From Chthonomonas calidirosea T49 (GTDB lineage: Bacteria; Armatimonadota; Chthonomonadetes; Chthonomonadales; Chthonomonadaceae), in NCBI RefSeq assembly GCF_000427095.1, contig NC_021487.1, positions 2,439,325-2,503,324 on the forward strand: a DNA stretch of 64,000 nt, in the 5' to 3' direction. Under the pieces are notes generated by a model. That model had not been told where the DNA came from. It saw only the letters and a program-made list of their open reading frames with translations, and ran no database searches. The translations under genes were made by a program, and so were the position numbers. Numbering within the stretch: position 1 is the first letter of the stretch; each line of letters begins with the position of its first letter. Below, one piece after another: positions 53,434-63,900 of the stretch.

Positions 53434-56415
53434 ATGGAACCGACGGTATCGCTGCTGCAGGGGGCAAAGCCCGAAGAGTCTCCGTTGCCAGAAAATGGAG
53501 GAGACAGCCAGGCCAATCCATCCCGATCAGTTGTTACAGGTGCGTTCCAGAGCACTGCTGCCAGCAGTTTCATTCGTATTCGTGGAGCGCGTCAAAACAA
53601 CCTTAAAAACATCGATCTCGACATCCCTCGTGATAAGTTGGTGGTGATAACCGGCCTGAGTGGGTCGGGAAAATCCTCCTTAGCCTTCGATACCCTCTAT
53701 GCTGAAGGGCAGCGCCGTTATGTAGAAAGCCTCTCGGCGTATGCCCGCCAGTTTCTCGGTCTTCAGGAGAAACCGGATGTAGACCAGATTGATGGGCTCA
53801 GCCCTGCCGTCTCGATAGACCAGAAGTCCACCAGTAAGAACCCTCGATCTACCGTCGGCACGGTTACGGAGGTTTACGACTATCTTCGCCTCCTATTTGC
53901 GCGCATTGGGGTTCCTCACGACCCCAAAACCGGCCAGCCGCTCAGCAAGCAATCTCTTGAGGAGATGATAGACCGTGTGCTTGCCCTACCGGAGGGCAGC
54001 CGTGTGCAGATACTTGCCCCCATTGTACGTGGGCGTAAGGGGGAGTACCGTAAGGAGCTCGAGGAGATTCGAAAGGAGGGCTTTACCCGTGCCCGCATTG
54101 ATGGGGAGACCGTAGACCTCAGCGAGGAGATACCCTCTCTGGAACGCTATAAGCAGCACACCATTGAGATCGTCATTGATCGATTGGTCATTCGGGAGGG
54201 CATTCGTACACGCGTTGCCGACTCGATGGAGCAGGCTTTGAAGCGTGGCAAGGGCGTCGTCGTGGTTCATGTGTTGGCTCAAGAGGGGCAGTCGGAGCAG
54301 GAGCTGCGTTTCAGCGAAAAGTTTTCATCGGATGAAGAGGGCTTTAACTTTGACGAGATCGAGCCACGTCTCTTTTCTTTCAACTCGCCCTATGGCGCCT
54401 GTCCAGAATGCCATGGATTAGGCTTTATGCAGGAGTTCGACCCCCAGCTTATTGCACCCGATCGCCGCCTTTCCATTCATCAAGGGGCGCTTCGGCCCTT
54501 CACACCAAAATCGGGCACGGGCGGTCTGCACGATTATCAGCGAAGCCTGTTTGAGGCCGCGGCACGCCGACTTGGCTTCACGCTGGATACACCTCTTAAT
54601 GCGCTCTCCGAGTCGCAGTTTCATGCGCTCATGTACGGTGTAGAGGGCAATGTAACGGTGGAGTTCAGAAATCGGTGGGGGCGGGTTCGCCATTTCGATA
54701 CCGAGTTCCCCGGCGTTATCCCCATGTTGGAGCGGCGGCTACAGGAGACAAGCAGTGACCTTGTTCGTGAGGAACTTGCGCAGTATCAGAGTGAGCGACC
54801 CTGCCCTGCCTGCCGAGGAAAACGGCTCAAGCCCGAAGCCCTCTGCGTGCTTGTAGGCGGCAAGAACATCGCGGAGCTATGCGCAATGCCGTTAGATAAG
54901 CTGCAGGCCTTTTTCGACCAGCTCACGCTTTCCGACAGAGAGGCGATGATCGCACGTCAGATTATTCGTGAGATCAAGGCACGACTAGGGTTCCTATTGA
55001 ATGTGGGGCTAGACTATCTTACACTGGATAGGAGTGCCCGCACTTTGGCGGGAGGGGAGGCTCAGCGTATTCGCCTCGCAACCCAGATCGGTTCGGGCCT
55101 TATGGGAGTGCTCTACATTCTCGACGAGCCCTCCATCGGCCTGCATCAGCGGGATAACACGCGGTTAATTAACACCCTCAAAAGCCTAAGAGATCTCGGT
55201 AACACGGTGCTTGTGGTCGAACACGATCAGGAGACGATGGAGGCGGCCGACTGGATTATTGACATTGGCCCCGGTGCCGGCGAACATGGTGGGCAGGTAG
55301 TAGCGCAGGGAACGATTGAGGATATTCGCTGTCATCCTACCTCTATCACCGGCCAGTATCTCAGCGGCCGCCGTCGCATTGCCGTGCCGGAACAGCGCCG
55401 TGCGCCCAAAGAGGCTTGGTTGGAGCTGATAGGCGCTCGCCAGCACAACCTCAAAAATGTAACGCTTCGCGTGCCGCTAGGTCTTTTTGTGGTGGTAACC
55501 GGAGTCAGTGGCAGCGGGAAATCAACCCTCATCCAAGAGACCCTCTACCCGCTGCTCATGCACCATATCTATGGTACGCACGCAGTGTGGGGGGCGTACG
55601 AAGCGATCCGTGGTTTAGAGTTTGTGGATAAGGTTGTAGATATTGACCAAGCGCCCATCGGACGTACCCCCCGCTCTAATCCCGCCACCTACACGGGCGC
55701 CTTCGATCTGATTCGCGATCTCTTCAGCCGCACGCCAGATGCGCGAATGCGCGGCTATGAGCCTGGTCGCTTTTCTTTCAATGTGAAAGGTGGGCGCTGT
55801 GAAAACTGTAAGGGAGATGGCATTCTCAAGATAGAAATGCAGTTTCTGCCAGACGTCTATATTCCCTGTGAAGTCTGTAAGGGCAAACGTTACAACCGTG
55901 AAACACTTGAGGTGAAGTATCGCGGGAAATCTATTGCCGATGTGCTCGATATGACGGTATCGGAAGCCCTACAGCTTTTTGAGAATCTGCCGCCTTTGGT
56001 GCGGAAGCTCAAAACGCTGCACGATGTTGGGCTGGACTATATTCGGCTTGGGCAGCCGGCGACCACTCTTTCCGGTGGTGAGGCTCAGCGCGTGAAGCTC
56101 GCCACCGAATTGGCCAAGAGGCCAACCGGCCGTACCATCTATATTCTTGATGAGCCGACGACCGGTCTTCATTTCGCCGATGTGGAGAAGCTTATCGGTG
56201 TGTTGAATCGGTTGGTAGATGCCGGCAACACCGTTTTGGTTATTGAGCACAACCTCGATGTCATCAAAACAGCGGATTGGGTTGTGGACTTGGGGCCGGA
56301 GGGAGGCGATGCCGGTGGACGCATTATTGCCGAAGGACCGCCGGAGAAGGTAGCTGAAGTGCCCGAAAGCCACACCGGCCGCTATTTGCGTAAGGTGTTA
56401 GGCCTAGATGGATAG
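53434..56415 (+). CDS. uvrA: Excinuclease ABC subunit A
   Basis: 993 residues from the ATG at 53434 (TTG at 53428 also in frame). UvrA proper begins near residue 45 ([20 protein letters not shown]); the first 45 residues are a polar extension. Two ABC modules are seen: Walker [21 protein letters not shown] and [18 protein letters not shown]; signatures [18 protein letters not shown] and [19 protein letters not shown]; Walker [16 protein letters not shown] and [14 protein letters not shown]. Zinc motifs are CPECHGLG with CPACRGKRL and CENCKGDG with CEVCKGKRY. It recognises bulky DNA lesions in nucleotide excision repair with UvrB. Confidence 0.96.
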   Translation: MEPTVSLLQGAKPEESPLPENGGDSQANPSRSVVTGAFQSTAASSFIRIRGARQNNLKNIDLDIPRDKLVVITGLSGSGKSSLAFDTLYAEGQRRYVESLSAYARQFLGLQEKPDVDQIDGLSPAVSIDQKSTSKNPRSTVGTVTEVYDYLRLLFARIGVPHDPKTGQPLSKQSLEEMIDRVLALPEGSRVQILAPIVRGRKGEYRKELEEIRKEGFTRARIDGETVDLSEEIPSLERYKQHTIEIVIDRLVIREGIRTRVADSMEQALKRGKGVVVVHVLAQEGQSEQELRFSEKFSSDEEGFNFDEIEPRLFSFNSPYGACPECHGLGFMQEFDPQLIAPDRRLSIHQGALRPFTPKSGTGGLHDYQRSLFEAAARRLGFTLDTPLNALSESQFHALMYGVEGNVTVEFRNRWGRVRHFDTEFPGVIPMLERRLQETSSDLVREELAQYQSERPCPACRGKRLKPEALCVLVGGKNIAELCAMPLDKLQAFFDQLTLSDREAMIARQIIREIKARLGFLLNVGLDYLTLDRSARTLAGGEAQRIRLATQIGSGLMGVLYILDEPSIGLHQRDNTRLINTLKSLRDLGNTVLVVEHDQETMEAADWIIDIGPGAGEHGGQVVAQGTIEDIRCHPTSITGQYLSGRRRIAVPEQRRAPKEAWLELIGARQHNLKNVTLRVPLGLFVVVTGVSGSGKSTLIQETLYPLLMHHIYGTHAVWGAYEAIRGLEFVDKVVDIDQAPIGRTPRSNPATYTGAFDLIRDLFSRTPDARMRGYEPGRFSFNVKGGRCENCKGDGILKIEMQFLPDVYIPCEVCKGKRYNRETLEVKYRGKSIADVLDMTVSEALQLFENLPPLVRKLKTLHDVGLDYIRLGQPATTLSGGEAQRVKLATELAKRPTGRTIYILDEPTTGLHFADVEKLIGVLNRLVDAGNTVLVIEHNLDVIKTADWVVDLGPEGGDAGGRIIAEGPPEKVAEVPESHTGRYLRKVLGLDG

Positions 56416-56467
56416 CCTGACTGTCGTTTTGGCCTTTTACTTTACATGGGCAGCCTAAGAGGGGCCC

Positions 56468-57709
56468 TTAAGGAGCCGAGGAGCCTTGCTCGACATAACG
56501 CTCTGCCCGATGAAGCAGGTCACTTAAGGCCGTTTGGAGGCGTATAAAAGCCTCAAAGAGGGAGCCGTAGGCACTAAAGTACTGATGGACATCTCCATCG
56601 CTCAGGGCTTTTGTTGAAAGGTAGTAGAGATGGTCGCTTGTCTGCAGCAGGCGCCAAGTGCGCAAAAACTCTGGGTGGCCCGTGGCACGAATGGGCTTCT
56701 CCATGCGCTTGATCTCTTCAAAAGCAAACTGTTGCATCTCATTGCCCAACCAAGCGGAGGTATCGCGCTCTTTGTCTGCCCATGAAATGGTTGCGAAATC
56801 GTGGACGTGGATGGTACCCACGCGAGGCAGACGATGAATGGCCTCTGTGGGCGTGACAAACTCGAGTTGCGGGTGACGCTTAATGGCTCCAGGAAGATTG
56901 CGCAGAAAGTCGAAGATGCCCGTATCCGCCCAGATGTGCTCTCCGAAAGCCTCGTAGTCCATAGCCAAGAGCACGTTCATATCGGTGTTGGTAGAGAGCC
57001 AGAAGGCAAACTTTTCGGCATCTAAAGGCCACTGATCCCAATGACGGTTTGGAAAACGATAGGCAATATCGTCGGAGAGGCGGTAGTTTCGCAGCAGCAC
57101 GGGCAGGCCACAGGGCGCTTCATAGACGAAATCCGGCGAGCGCCATCCCTCCAAAACCCAGTCCACGCCCTCCGTGATAATGCCCTGATAGCCCATTTGT
57201 TGTACATGCCATGCTACCGAGTCGTTGTAAAGGCACTCCGTGTTGCGAAAAACGGTGGGACGTCTGCCAAATAGTCTCTCGATGGTGTCGGCATGAAGCC
57301 GACACTGCTCATGGAACTCGGTCTTATCTCCAGGGAAAAGGCTACTTAAGGAGTGGTAGTAGGTCTCACCGGTGAACTCCACACAACCGGTGGCCGCAAG
57401 CTCTTGCCAAAGCGCAATAACCCCTGGATCGTAGCGTTGAGCCTGCTCTAAAAGCGTCCCGGAGAGCCCAAAAGCAAACTTAAACGGTTTTTCCGTGTCC
57501 TTGTGCTCACGAATAAGCTCTAGCAGGAGCCTGGAAGCCGGGTAGTAGCATTTTTCGGCAACACGGTGAAATATCTGTCGGTTCAGAGTATCGTCAAAGT
57601 AGGTATCGTAAAACTTCTCTGGAGCCAGGTCGCGATGTGAACCGCGCTGCTCATACGCGCTAAGACGAAACGGTTGATGAGCGAAAAAAAAGAAGGTGAC
57701 AAGGGTCAC
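56468..57709 (-). CDS. GH57 alpha-amylase-type glycoside hydrolase
   Basis: 413 residues from a GTG at 57709, which gives VTLVTFFFFAHQPFRLSAYE, the classical GH57 start (VHQPFR); the open frame goes on to 57793 but adds an unlikely head. Catalytic residues: nucleophile Glu in VFRNTECLYND (region 3) and Asp in LLAMDYEAFGEHIWADTG (region 4). Other conserved points are FTGETYYHSLSSLF and HDFATISWADKERDTSAWLG. It should act on alpha-1,4-glucans such as starch or glycogen in the cytoplasm. Convergent with uvrA, divergent from the large exported protein at 57818. Confidence 0.9.
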   Translation of the reverse strand: MTLVTFFFFAHQPFRLSAYEQRGSHRDLAPEKFYDTYFDDTLNRQIFHRVAEKCYYPASRLLLELIREHKDTEKPFKFAFGLSGTLLEQAQRYDPGVIALWQELAATGCVEFTGETYYHSLSSLFPGDKTEFHEQCRLHADTIERLFGRRPTVFRNTECLYNDSVAWHVQQMGYQGIITEGVDWVLEGWRSPDFVYEAPCGLPVLLRNYRLSDDIAYRFPNRHWDQWPLDAEKFAFWLSTNTDMNVLLAMDYEAFGEHIWADTGIFDFLRNLPGAIKRHPQLEFVTPTEAIHRLPRVGTIHVHDFATISWADKERDTSAWLGNEMQQFAFEEIKRMEKPIRATGHPEFLRTWRLLQTSDHLYYLSTKALSDGDVHQYFSAYGSLFEAFIRLQTALSDLLHRAERYVEQGSSAP

Positions 57710-57817
57710 AGATCGCTGTTCCTTTCTGATGGAGCAGGCAGGAGAAAAGCCTCTCCCAATGTAAGTATATCTGCGAACACCGTACAAATACAATATCCCT
57801 TTTGAGAGGTTTCGCCG

Positions 57818-60544
57818 ATGTCTAACATGTACTGCCTACCACTATCCTTAGGCCGCTTCGACCTTTATCTCATTCTCGCTCTGCTTGTTTGCGGTATGGT
57901 TTGTGTTAACGGCGCCGCTGCGCAAGAGGTCGTGCGATTTGATCTTCGCCAAAGCCAGTATGCCCAGCAGTGGCAACCGACGCATGACATTGCCGGTCTA
58001 TCGCAAACGGCTGAAGGTTTGCAGATACGCATTGGAGGGGAAGACCCCTACCTCTTTGGCCCTGTTTTCGACTATCCACAGAACCAACCGCTCTGGTTTT
58101 CCATTCGTCTCTATTCAGATCAAGGAGGTGTTGGTCAGCTTTTTTACTTTCCTGCAGGCACCTCACCAACAGAACCAGCATCCGTTCGATTCCCCGTACC
58201 TGCAAAACGATGGGTAACGCTGCGGATACCGGTGCCGTCGTTTGGGCTTAACTACCAGATTCGCTTTGACCCTCCAGGCGATCACGGCACCTGTACCGTT
58301 GCCTGGATGGCTTTTGAAAAGCGGGATATTCTCCGCCCACCTGAATGGCCACATCCTACGGCACCTGTTCTCTCACCCAAAGCGCTTCTCCTTCGAAGCG
58401 GCTCCTTAGAGCTTTTGCATAATCCGGATAAGATGGGTGACTTTGTGGTGAGGTTTAAAGGCACCACCATGGCCGCCGGTGATAATAAAGCCCTTATCGG
58501 TTATATAGAGAACGGTAAGACACGTTTTATTCCTCTCCAAGGTAAGACTTCTGTGCAGAAAGAGGGGGATAGGTTAAAGGTACAGACAACGCTGCAAGAC
58601 CCCGATGGGGCACTATGGACGCTAAGCCAGCGGTTTTCCGCTCCTGCTCCCAACCTTATTCAAGTGGATGTGGAGGTTAGAGTTAATCTGCCACGCAACG
58701 TCATCTTCCTGCCGGTCTTTCTTCTGTTTCCAGGCTTGGGCAGCTTTGGGGAGCACAAAACTCAAGCGCTTTTTCCCGGTCTAGAGTACCTTGGGCCGGA
58801 TGAGCCCTCTAGCAGTCAGGCCGACATTCGCGGGCCGCAGGCCAATCGCCAAGTTCCGGATACCGAGAAGATAACGTTCCCGCTCATGGTGGTGGCCGCG
58901 CAGAATCACTGGATCGCTCTTTCCTGGCAGATGGCGCCGAACGTGTGCGCTCTCTTCGATACTCCAGATAGGCAGTTTCACTCTGGCGCCCAGGTAATGG
59001 GGGTCCTCTTCCCCGGGTCTAACGGTCTGAATCGAGAGGAGGGGAGCCTGCTTCCCTACGATGGCAACGTAATCTCTCCAGAAAAACCCTTCCATAGTAC
59101 GGCCTACATTCTTTGTGGGGACGGGCAAACCGTAGTCCCGGCCATTCAGCGCTACGTAAGCCTATGGGGACTGCCTCACCTCCCCGATGCGCATCTAGAT
59201 TGGCAGGGGTGCCTTCACTTGGCTGCATCGGGGTGGCTTCATTCCGGCATTGTAGAGGGAGATAGGTTGCGCCACGCCTATCCCAACTTTGGCCCTCAAC
59301 CAGTTGCCGATGCGCCCACCATGATGCTTTACGCCGCGGCGCAAGGGGCCGATACCGCGTTAGCCCAAGAGCTTGAAGAGGGAGCTCAGCGCTATCTCTC
59401 GGCTGTCCCTCCGCAGGATTTCAACAGTGCGGGGATAGGCCATGTGCGTTTTCCTGTACCCTCCCTCGTTTTTGGGCATGTGATAGAGAACGCTGACACT
59501 GCGGCCGCAACAGCCCGCAGTACTCTGTCGCAATTTACACCGGAGGGCACTATCCTCTATAATCCACCGCCCCATGGGGAAGATTTGGCGAGCACCAACC
59601 CAACACGAACAGCAAACGGGCTTACCGCCAGCGTGGTGGTGAATCTTCTGTATAACGCTATTGCCTCTGGCGATCCCACGCTCATCGCCCTGGCTCTGCA
59701 ACATCTGCGCGCTCTCGAGCGATTTGACAACACGGTGCCTCGAGGTGCTCAGTCATGGGAGGTGCCGCTGCATACGCCCGATATTTTAGCCTCTGCCCAC
59801 CTCGTGCGGGCGTTTGTGTTGGGATATATGCTCAGCGGAGATAAGGCGTTTCTCGAACGCGCTAAAGCTTGGGCGTGGACGGGGCTTCCATTTGTCTATC
59901 TCTATAATCCTACCGGCCATGCCGTCGGGCCTTATGCCACTCCACCCGTCTTCGGTGCAACGCATTGGGTGGCTCCAAACTGGATGGGCCTACCGGTGCA
60001 ATGGTGTGGCCTTGTCTATGCAAGCGCCCTGTATCAGCTTGCTCCGTTTGACCCCAAAGGGCCGTGGCGTCAGATCGCCGACGGAATCACGATCTCCGGC
60101 ATTCAACAGACCTGGCCGATAGGCTCCGACCCGTTACGACAGGGGCTGCTGCCCGACTCCTTCAATCTGAAAGGCCAAATCCGCAACGACCCTGCCATCA
60201 ATCCCTGCACCCTCTTTGCTGAACTTCCTTTCCTCTTCCGTAAAACGCCCCTCTATTCGTTTCATGCCTTCCTAAAGCCTCATCTACTGCTGCAGGCACC
60301 AGGGGAGATCAAGGCGTTGCGCGAAACCAGCAACAGTGTGACCTGTGAGGTGAATGGCTGGCCAATAAAGAGATACTACGTGCTGATGAGTGGCTTCCAA
60401 ACAAAACCGGAGGTGTTGATAAACGGCAAGCCTGCACCCACAGATGCCCTAACTTTCGACCAACCGACAGGAAGGTTAGTTGTCGCATTAGAAGAAAAAT
60501 CCACATTAACGATAAAGGTTCGGTCACAAAGTGCCGAGCGCTAG
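57818..60544 (+). CDS. Large exported protein of unknown function, possible glycan-active fold
   Basis: 908 residues with a Sec signal (LYLILALLVCGMVCVNGAAA, cut near AAAQ). Residues about 40-170 look like a carbohydrate-binding beta-sandwich; about 185-330 are beta-rich (GH-supersandwich-like); about 440-760 are helical with the regular pattern of an (alpha/alpha) toroid (LVRAFVLGYMLSGDKAFLER, AKAWAWTGLPFVYLY), and the C-terminus is again beta. That architecture suggests a polysaccharide hydrolase or lyase, but no catalytic signature is recognised. GAGAGG lies eight bases before the ATG. Not in an operon; divergent from a GH57 enzyme. Confidence 0.7.
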   Translation: MSNMYCLPLSLGRFDLYLILALLVCGMVCVNGAAAQEVVRFDLRQSQYAQQWQPTHDIAGLSQTAEGLQIRIGGEDPYLFGPVFDYPQNQPLWFSIRLYSDQGGVGQLFYFPAGTSPTEPASVRFPVPAKRWVTLRIPVPSFGLNYQIRFDPPGDHGTCTVAWMAFEKRDILRPPEWPHPTAPVLSPKALLLRSGSLELLHNPDKMGDFVVRFKGTTMAAGDNKALIGYIENGKTRFIPLQGKTSVQKEGDRLKVQTTLQDPDGALWTLSQRFSAPAPNLIQVDVEVRVNLPRNVIFLPVFLLFPGLGSFGEHKTQALFPGLEYLGPDEPSSSQADIRGPQANRQVPDTEKITFPLMVVAAQNHWIALSWQMAPNVCALFDTPDRQFHSGAQVMGVLFPGSNGLNREEGSLLPYDGNVISPEKPFHSTAYILCGDGQTVVPAIQRYVSLWGLPHLPDAHLDWQGCLHLAASGWLHSGIVEGDRLRHAYPNFGPQPVADAPTMMLYAAAQGADTALAQELEEGAQRYLSAVPPQDFNSAGIGHVRFPVPSLVFGHVIENADTAAATARSTLSQFTPEGTILYNPPPHGEDLASTNPTRTANGLTASVVVNLLYNAIASGDPTLIALALQHLRALERFDNTVPRGAQSWEVPLHTPDILASAHLVRAFVLGYMLSGDKAFLERAKAWAWTGLPFVYLYNPTGHAVGPYATPPVFGATHWVAPNWMGLPVQWCGLVYASALYQLAPFDPKGPWRQIADGITISGIQQTWPIGSDPLRQGLLPDSFNLKGQIRNDPAINPCTLFAELPFLFRKTPLYSFHAFLKPHLLLQAPGEIKALRETSNSVTCEVNGWPIKRYYVLMSGFQTKPEVLINGKPAPTDALTFDQPTGRLVVALEEKSTLTIKVRSQSAER

Positions 60545-60550
60545 CGATTA
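60534..60550 (+). repeat. 17-bp direct repeat, copy 1
   Basis: CCGAGCGCTAGCGATTA overlapping the end of the 908-residue protein gene. An exact second copy lies at 60607-60623. Confidence 0.8.
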
Positions 60551-60589
60551 AAAAGCAGCCCTCCTGATCGGTCACGATGAGGAGGGCTG
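60551..60589 (-). terminator. Rho-independent terminator of the small helical protein gene
   Basis: Arms CAGCCCTCCT (60556-60565) and AGGAGGGCTG (60580-60589); on the minus strand it is followed by CTTTTTAATC. It could also act on the plus-strand gene ending at 60544. Confidence 0.75.
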
Positions 60590-60606
60590 TAAGAGGTTGC
60601 AAAATA

Positions 60607-60623
60607 CCGAGCGCTAGCGATTA
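60607..60623 (+). repeat. 17-bp direct repeat, copy 2
   Basis: Exact copy of 60534-60550, 73 bp away, overlapping the stop of the small minus-strand gene. The two copies flank the terminator. Confidence 0.8.
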
Positions 60624-60823
60624 GAGGGCGGACTTGCGGTACGTTGCTCTATCTCTTCTAAAAGGTGGGCTTGAACCAACATTCGCAACTCGGCTAGTGC
60701 CGCTAGCATCTTATCTACGTCACGGCGTGGGCTGGCCGGGTCGTCTTGCCAATCGCGGAGAGCGCGCTCAGCACGCTTGAGGGCATTTGCAGCTTTTTGG
60801 GCGGGAGTTAAAATGGATCGCAT
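60614..60823 (-). CDS. Small helical protein, unknown
   Basis: 69 residues from the ATG at 60823, preceded by an AGGTGATC site; an upstream Met at 60850 is in frame but less well placed. Sequence: MRSILTPAQKAANALKRAER, ALRDWQDDP, then a second helix (VDKMLAALAELRMLVQAHLL). Two amphipathic helices joined by a Pro-rich turn; no family recognised. It has its own promoter and terminator, so it is likely real. Confidence 0.65.
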   Translation of the reverse strand: MRSILTPAQKAANALKRAERALRDWQDDPASPRRDVDKMLAALAELRMLVQAHLLEEIEQRTASPPSNR

Positions 60824-60864
60824 GGACAGATCACCTGCGCATTTTATCAAAATGGTGTAAGTAC

Positions 60865-60893
60865 ATTATACGACGTTCTTTTCAATTGCGCAA
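60865..60893 (-). promoter_or_regulatory. Promoter of the small helical protein gene
   Basis: On the minus strand TTGCGC (60893-60888), 17-bp spacer, TATAAT (60870-60865), 42 bp before the ATG. Confidence 0.7.
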
Positions 60894-60995
60894 GCATATA
60901 TTTGTCTAGGGGATAGGTACGGGCTCTCCGTAACGGCTGGGAAAGCTAAAATCAGTTAATTGGCAATTTTGTAATATAAAGCAACATTATATTAA

Positions 60996-63900
60996 TCATA
61001 ATTGGTACGCGATGACAACAGATGGTTTCTCGATTTCTAAACGTTTTAACTCTTGCTGAAGGGTTGAGGCGACCACACGATAGTCATGGCGCTGCTTTAA
61101 AAACAGACGCGCCTGTTCGCCTCGTGCATCGGCCTCTGTTGGATTATCGAGAGCGAGGCGCATCTGCCGGCTGAGATCGGCCTCGTCAATATCAATCCAG
61201 CGCCCTTCACGAAGCCACGGCTTCTCTAAAGCGGCCACGAAGTTCACAGGCGTTTCTATGGCCTGCACCGGATAGCCCGTCTCCTCTGAAAGAAGCTCCT
61301 GCATGGCCCCCCAAGCCGGCGCGATCACCGGTCGGCTATAGGCCATGGCCTCAAGAACCGAACGTTTTATATCGGCCGTTCGCGCCACAGAGACAAAACA
61401 GTGACATGCACGATAAAGCGCCCGCAAAAGCTCCGGTTCCAAGGGCGTCGTCTGCAGCACAATGCTAGGATGGTGTCGAGCGCCCAACATAGGGAGAAGG
61501 CACTGGGCTAACTCCTGTCGCATCCGCTGAGCGGCGTTTTCCTGTAGGGCAAAAGGATGGAGCACAAGGGCGACGTCTTCCTCCGGTCGAAATGCTTGAA
61601 GGAAGGCACGGACGAGCGTCTCCCAAGCATATGTACGGCTCCATTCGAAGTGCGCCAGGAAGTTGAAGCGGCGCATGCCCTTTAACGGAGGGGTTTGTGG
61701 CTGCCCTTTTGTCTGAGGCCGATAACGGTCACAGTTAACTGCGAGTGGCACCACACCTACTTTTTCGGCCTCTATGCCGACTTCGAGGAGCCTCTCACGC
61801 TGAGAGGAGGTGGGCACCCAAATACGGTCGAGCTTTTGGCAGGCAGCGATCCATGCAGAGGATGGAAGCAAGGTTGGCCACTGCAGCCGCCCAATGTGAA
61901 TGTCGGCTTCTATGGAGGGCTCTTCATAAGGGGCAAACGTTATAAGCAGATCGGCTTTCGCGGCACCCTCCTCAATCAGGTGCGCTTTCATTAAAGCCGC
62001 CTCCAGTAGAGGATATTGTGGGGCTTGTGAACTGCACGGTTGCGCCCATAACTGGGGCGTTATGCCAGCTTGCCTCCAGGCGAAAAGAAGGGCATCGGGA
62101 GCCTCGCGTGTTTCATGAAGGGTTTGCAATAGCGGATCCGATGTTTTTACATCGGCCGAGGAGGCAAAGAAATAGGGCGAGAGCGGACGATCTAGATGCT
62201 CCACGTGTGGTGCCGGTTCCGATGGCGATTCCGCTGCCGTGCTCTCTTGGAGTTCGGCGAGCCATTGAGAGAAGCGCGGCCAGCCATTGGGATACCAGGC
62301 GTTATTCGATAGGTTCCCCCCGGTAAGGAAGGCGATGGCGGACAGCCCAAACCGAAACTCACGATTCTCTGGATGATTCAGCAGGCCCCAGCGCAGACAG
62401 TCAATACTTTCTGCCAGCTCTCCCTGTTCAAAACGCGCTAAGGCTTCGGAATAGAGTTGCAGGGAATCTTGAGTTTCCACTGTGTATATCCACTCTTGGG
62501 TGCGTCCCCCCTTACGTCGGTATACCCAGCGTCCCAAAGAGGTATAGGTGGCGTCGGCATGGTAGATAAGGCTGTCCGCAAGATGACCTATGGAGTAACC
62601 CATAGCTCTACAGCGGCGAGAAAAGTCGATATCCTCTTCTTCACCGACTTTTAAGTGGTCGTTCCAGCGCACCATCCGAGCCACTTCAGCGCGCATAAGA
62701 GAGGCCCCTCCTGTGGCATAGATAGCGTGGTCCTCTTCTCCTTCACAGAGAATCATTTGGCCACGCTGTGGTGCCTTTGTGGCACGATCCCAGTAGCGCG
62801 TGCCGTCTGGCATGCGCACCTGCATGGTGAGCACGTCGAACGTGTCGGGGCCTTTGAGGAGATGAACATACCATTCTGAATCTAGGATACAATCGTCGTC
62901 TAAAAAGACTAGGGTCTCATAACGCGCCCGTGCGATACCATGGTTGCGCATAGCGCCTAGCCTTCCTTGCGCGGCGAGGTCGGGGCAAGGGAGAAGGATA
63001 ACGTCTTCTCCTTCGAACTGAAGCCCTTCGCAGTTCCCGCAGATCAGCACCTCGTACTTGGGGATGCGCTGCTTGCGAATGCTTTGAACGAGCAGGGCGA
63101 TGAGGTTTTGCCGTTTTCCACCGGTAATTACGATGAAGGAGAGAGCGCTTTTGTCAGCTTTACGCCCCTCTGGTGAAAGAAGCGATTGCGGACTTGCTTT
63201 GCTCCAAGAGTGTTGCACCTGATCGGGCGGCAGCAGTTCGGGCAGCACGCGCACCACGGGATGGCGCAAAGTTCCTACAGAGAGATTTAGCGTTTGTGGG
63301 ATGGGAGCCGATCGAATCACATTAAGATTTTGAAGTGCAAGGGGAATGCCGAAGAGCGCAAGCTTTTCGAATGCTGCCGTGGCCTCCTTTGTGTTGCCTT
63401 TCAGCCATGCGAGAACCGCCAAATTATTTAATAGAATGGGGTGGTCGCCGATAAGGGTTCTTGCCTCTTCGTAGAGGGACTCTACAAACCCAATCTCTGC
63501 GGGGACACTCGAGGCCACGAGCAGAGAGCGCGCATAGTCCATGAGAGCGGCGGCGCGGGCGAAGGCATCGTTTTTCCATTCGCCATTCAAGTCCGGGTAG
63601 ATATCTTCAAGGGGGATTGTGGAGCGATGACGACGTAGCACCTGCAGCGTCTCTTTGACGCATGCATCGCTGCTATTCATTGAGAGGCCTCCTGCTCGAA
63701 ACAGCCCCAAAATCTCTGGCAGGTGGTAGGCTCCGCAGCGGTGCGCGATCCGCAGAAAAAGGTCGTAATCCCCCACTATGGAAAGACTTGGATCAAAGAG
63801 ACCGACTTTCTCGTGTACCTCGCGCCGCCACATGGGTTGAGGTCCGAACATAGCGTACATGAGCGCTTGACGTAGGCTGTATTCGGGCCACCGAAAAACA

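Noticed and set aside
60534-60623. Phage or integron attachment site
   Set aside because: No integrase, tRNA end or mobile gene nearby; the repeat is kept only as an observation.
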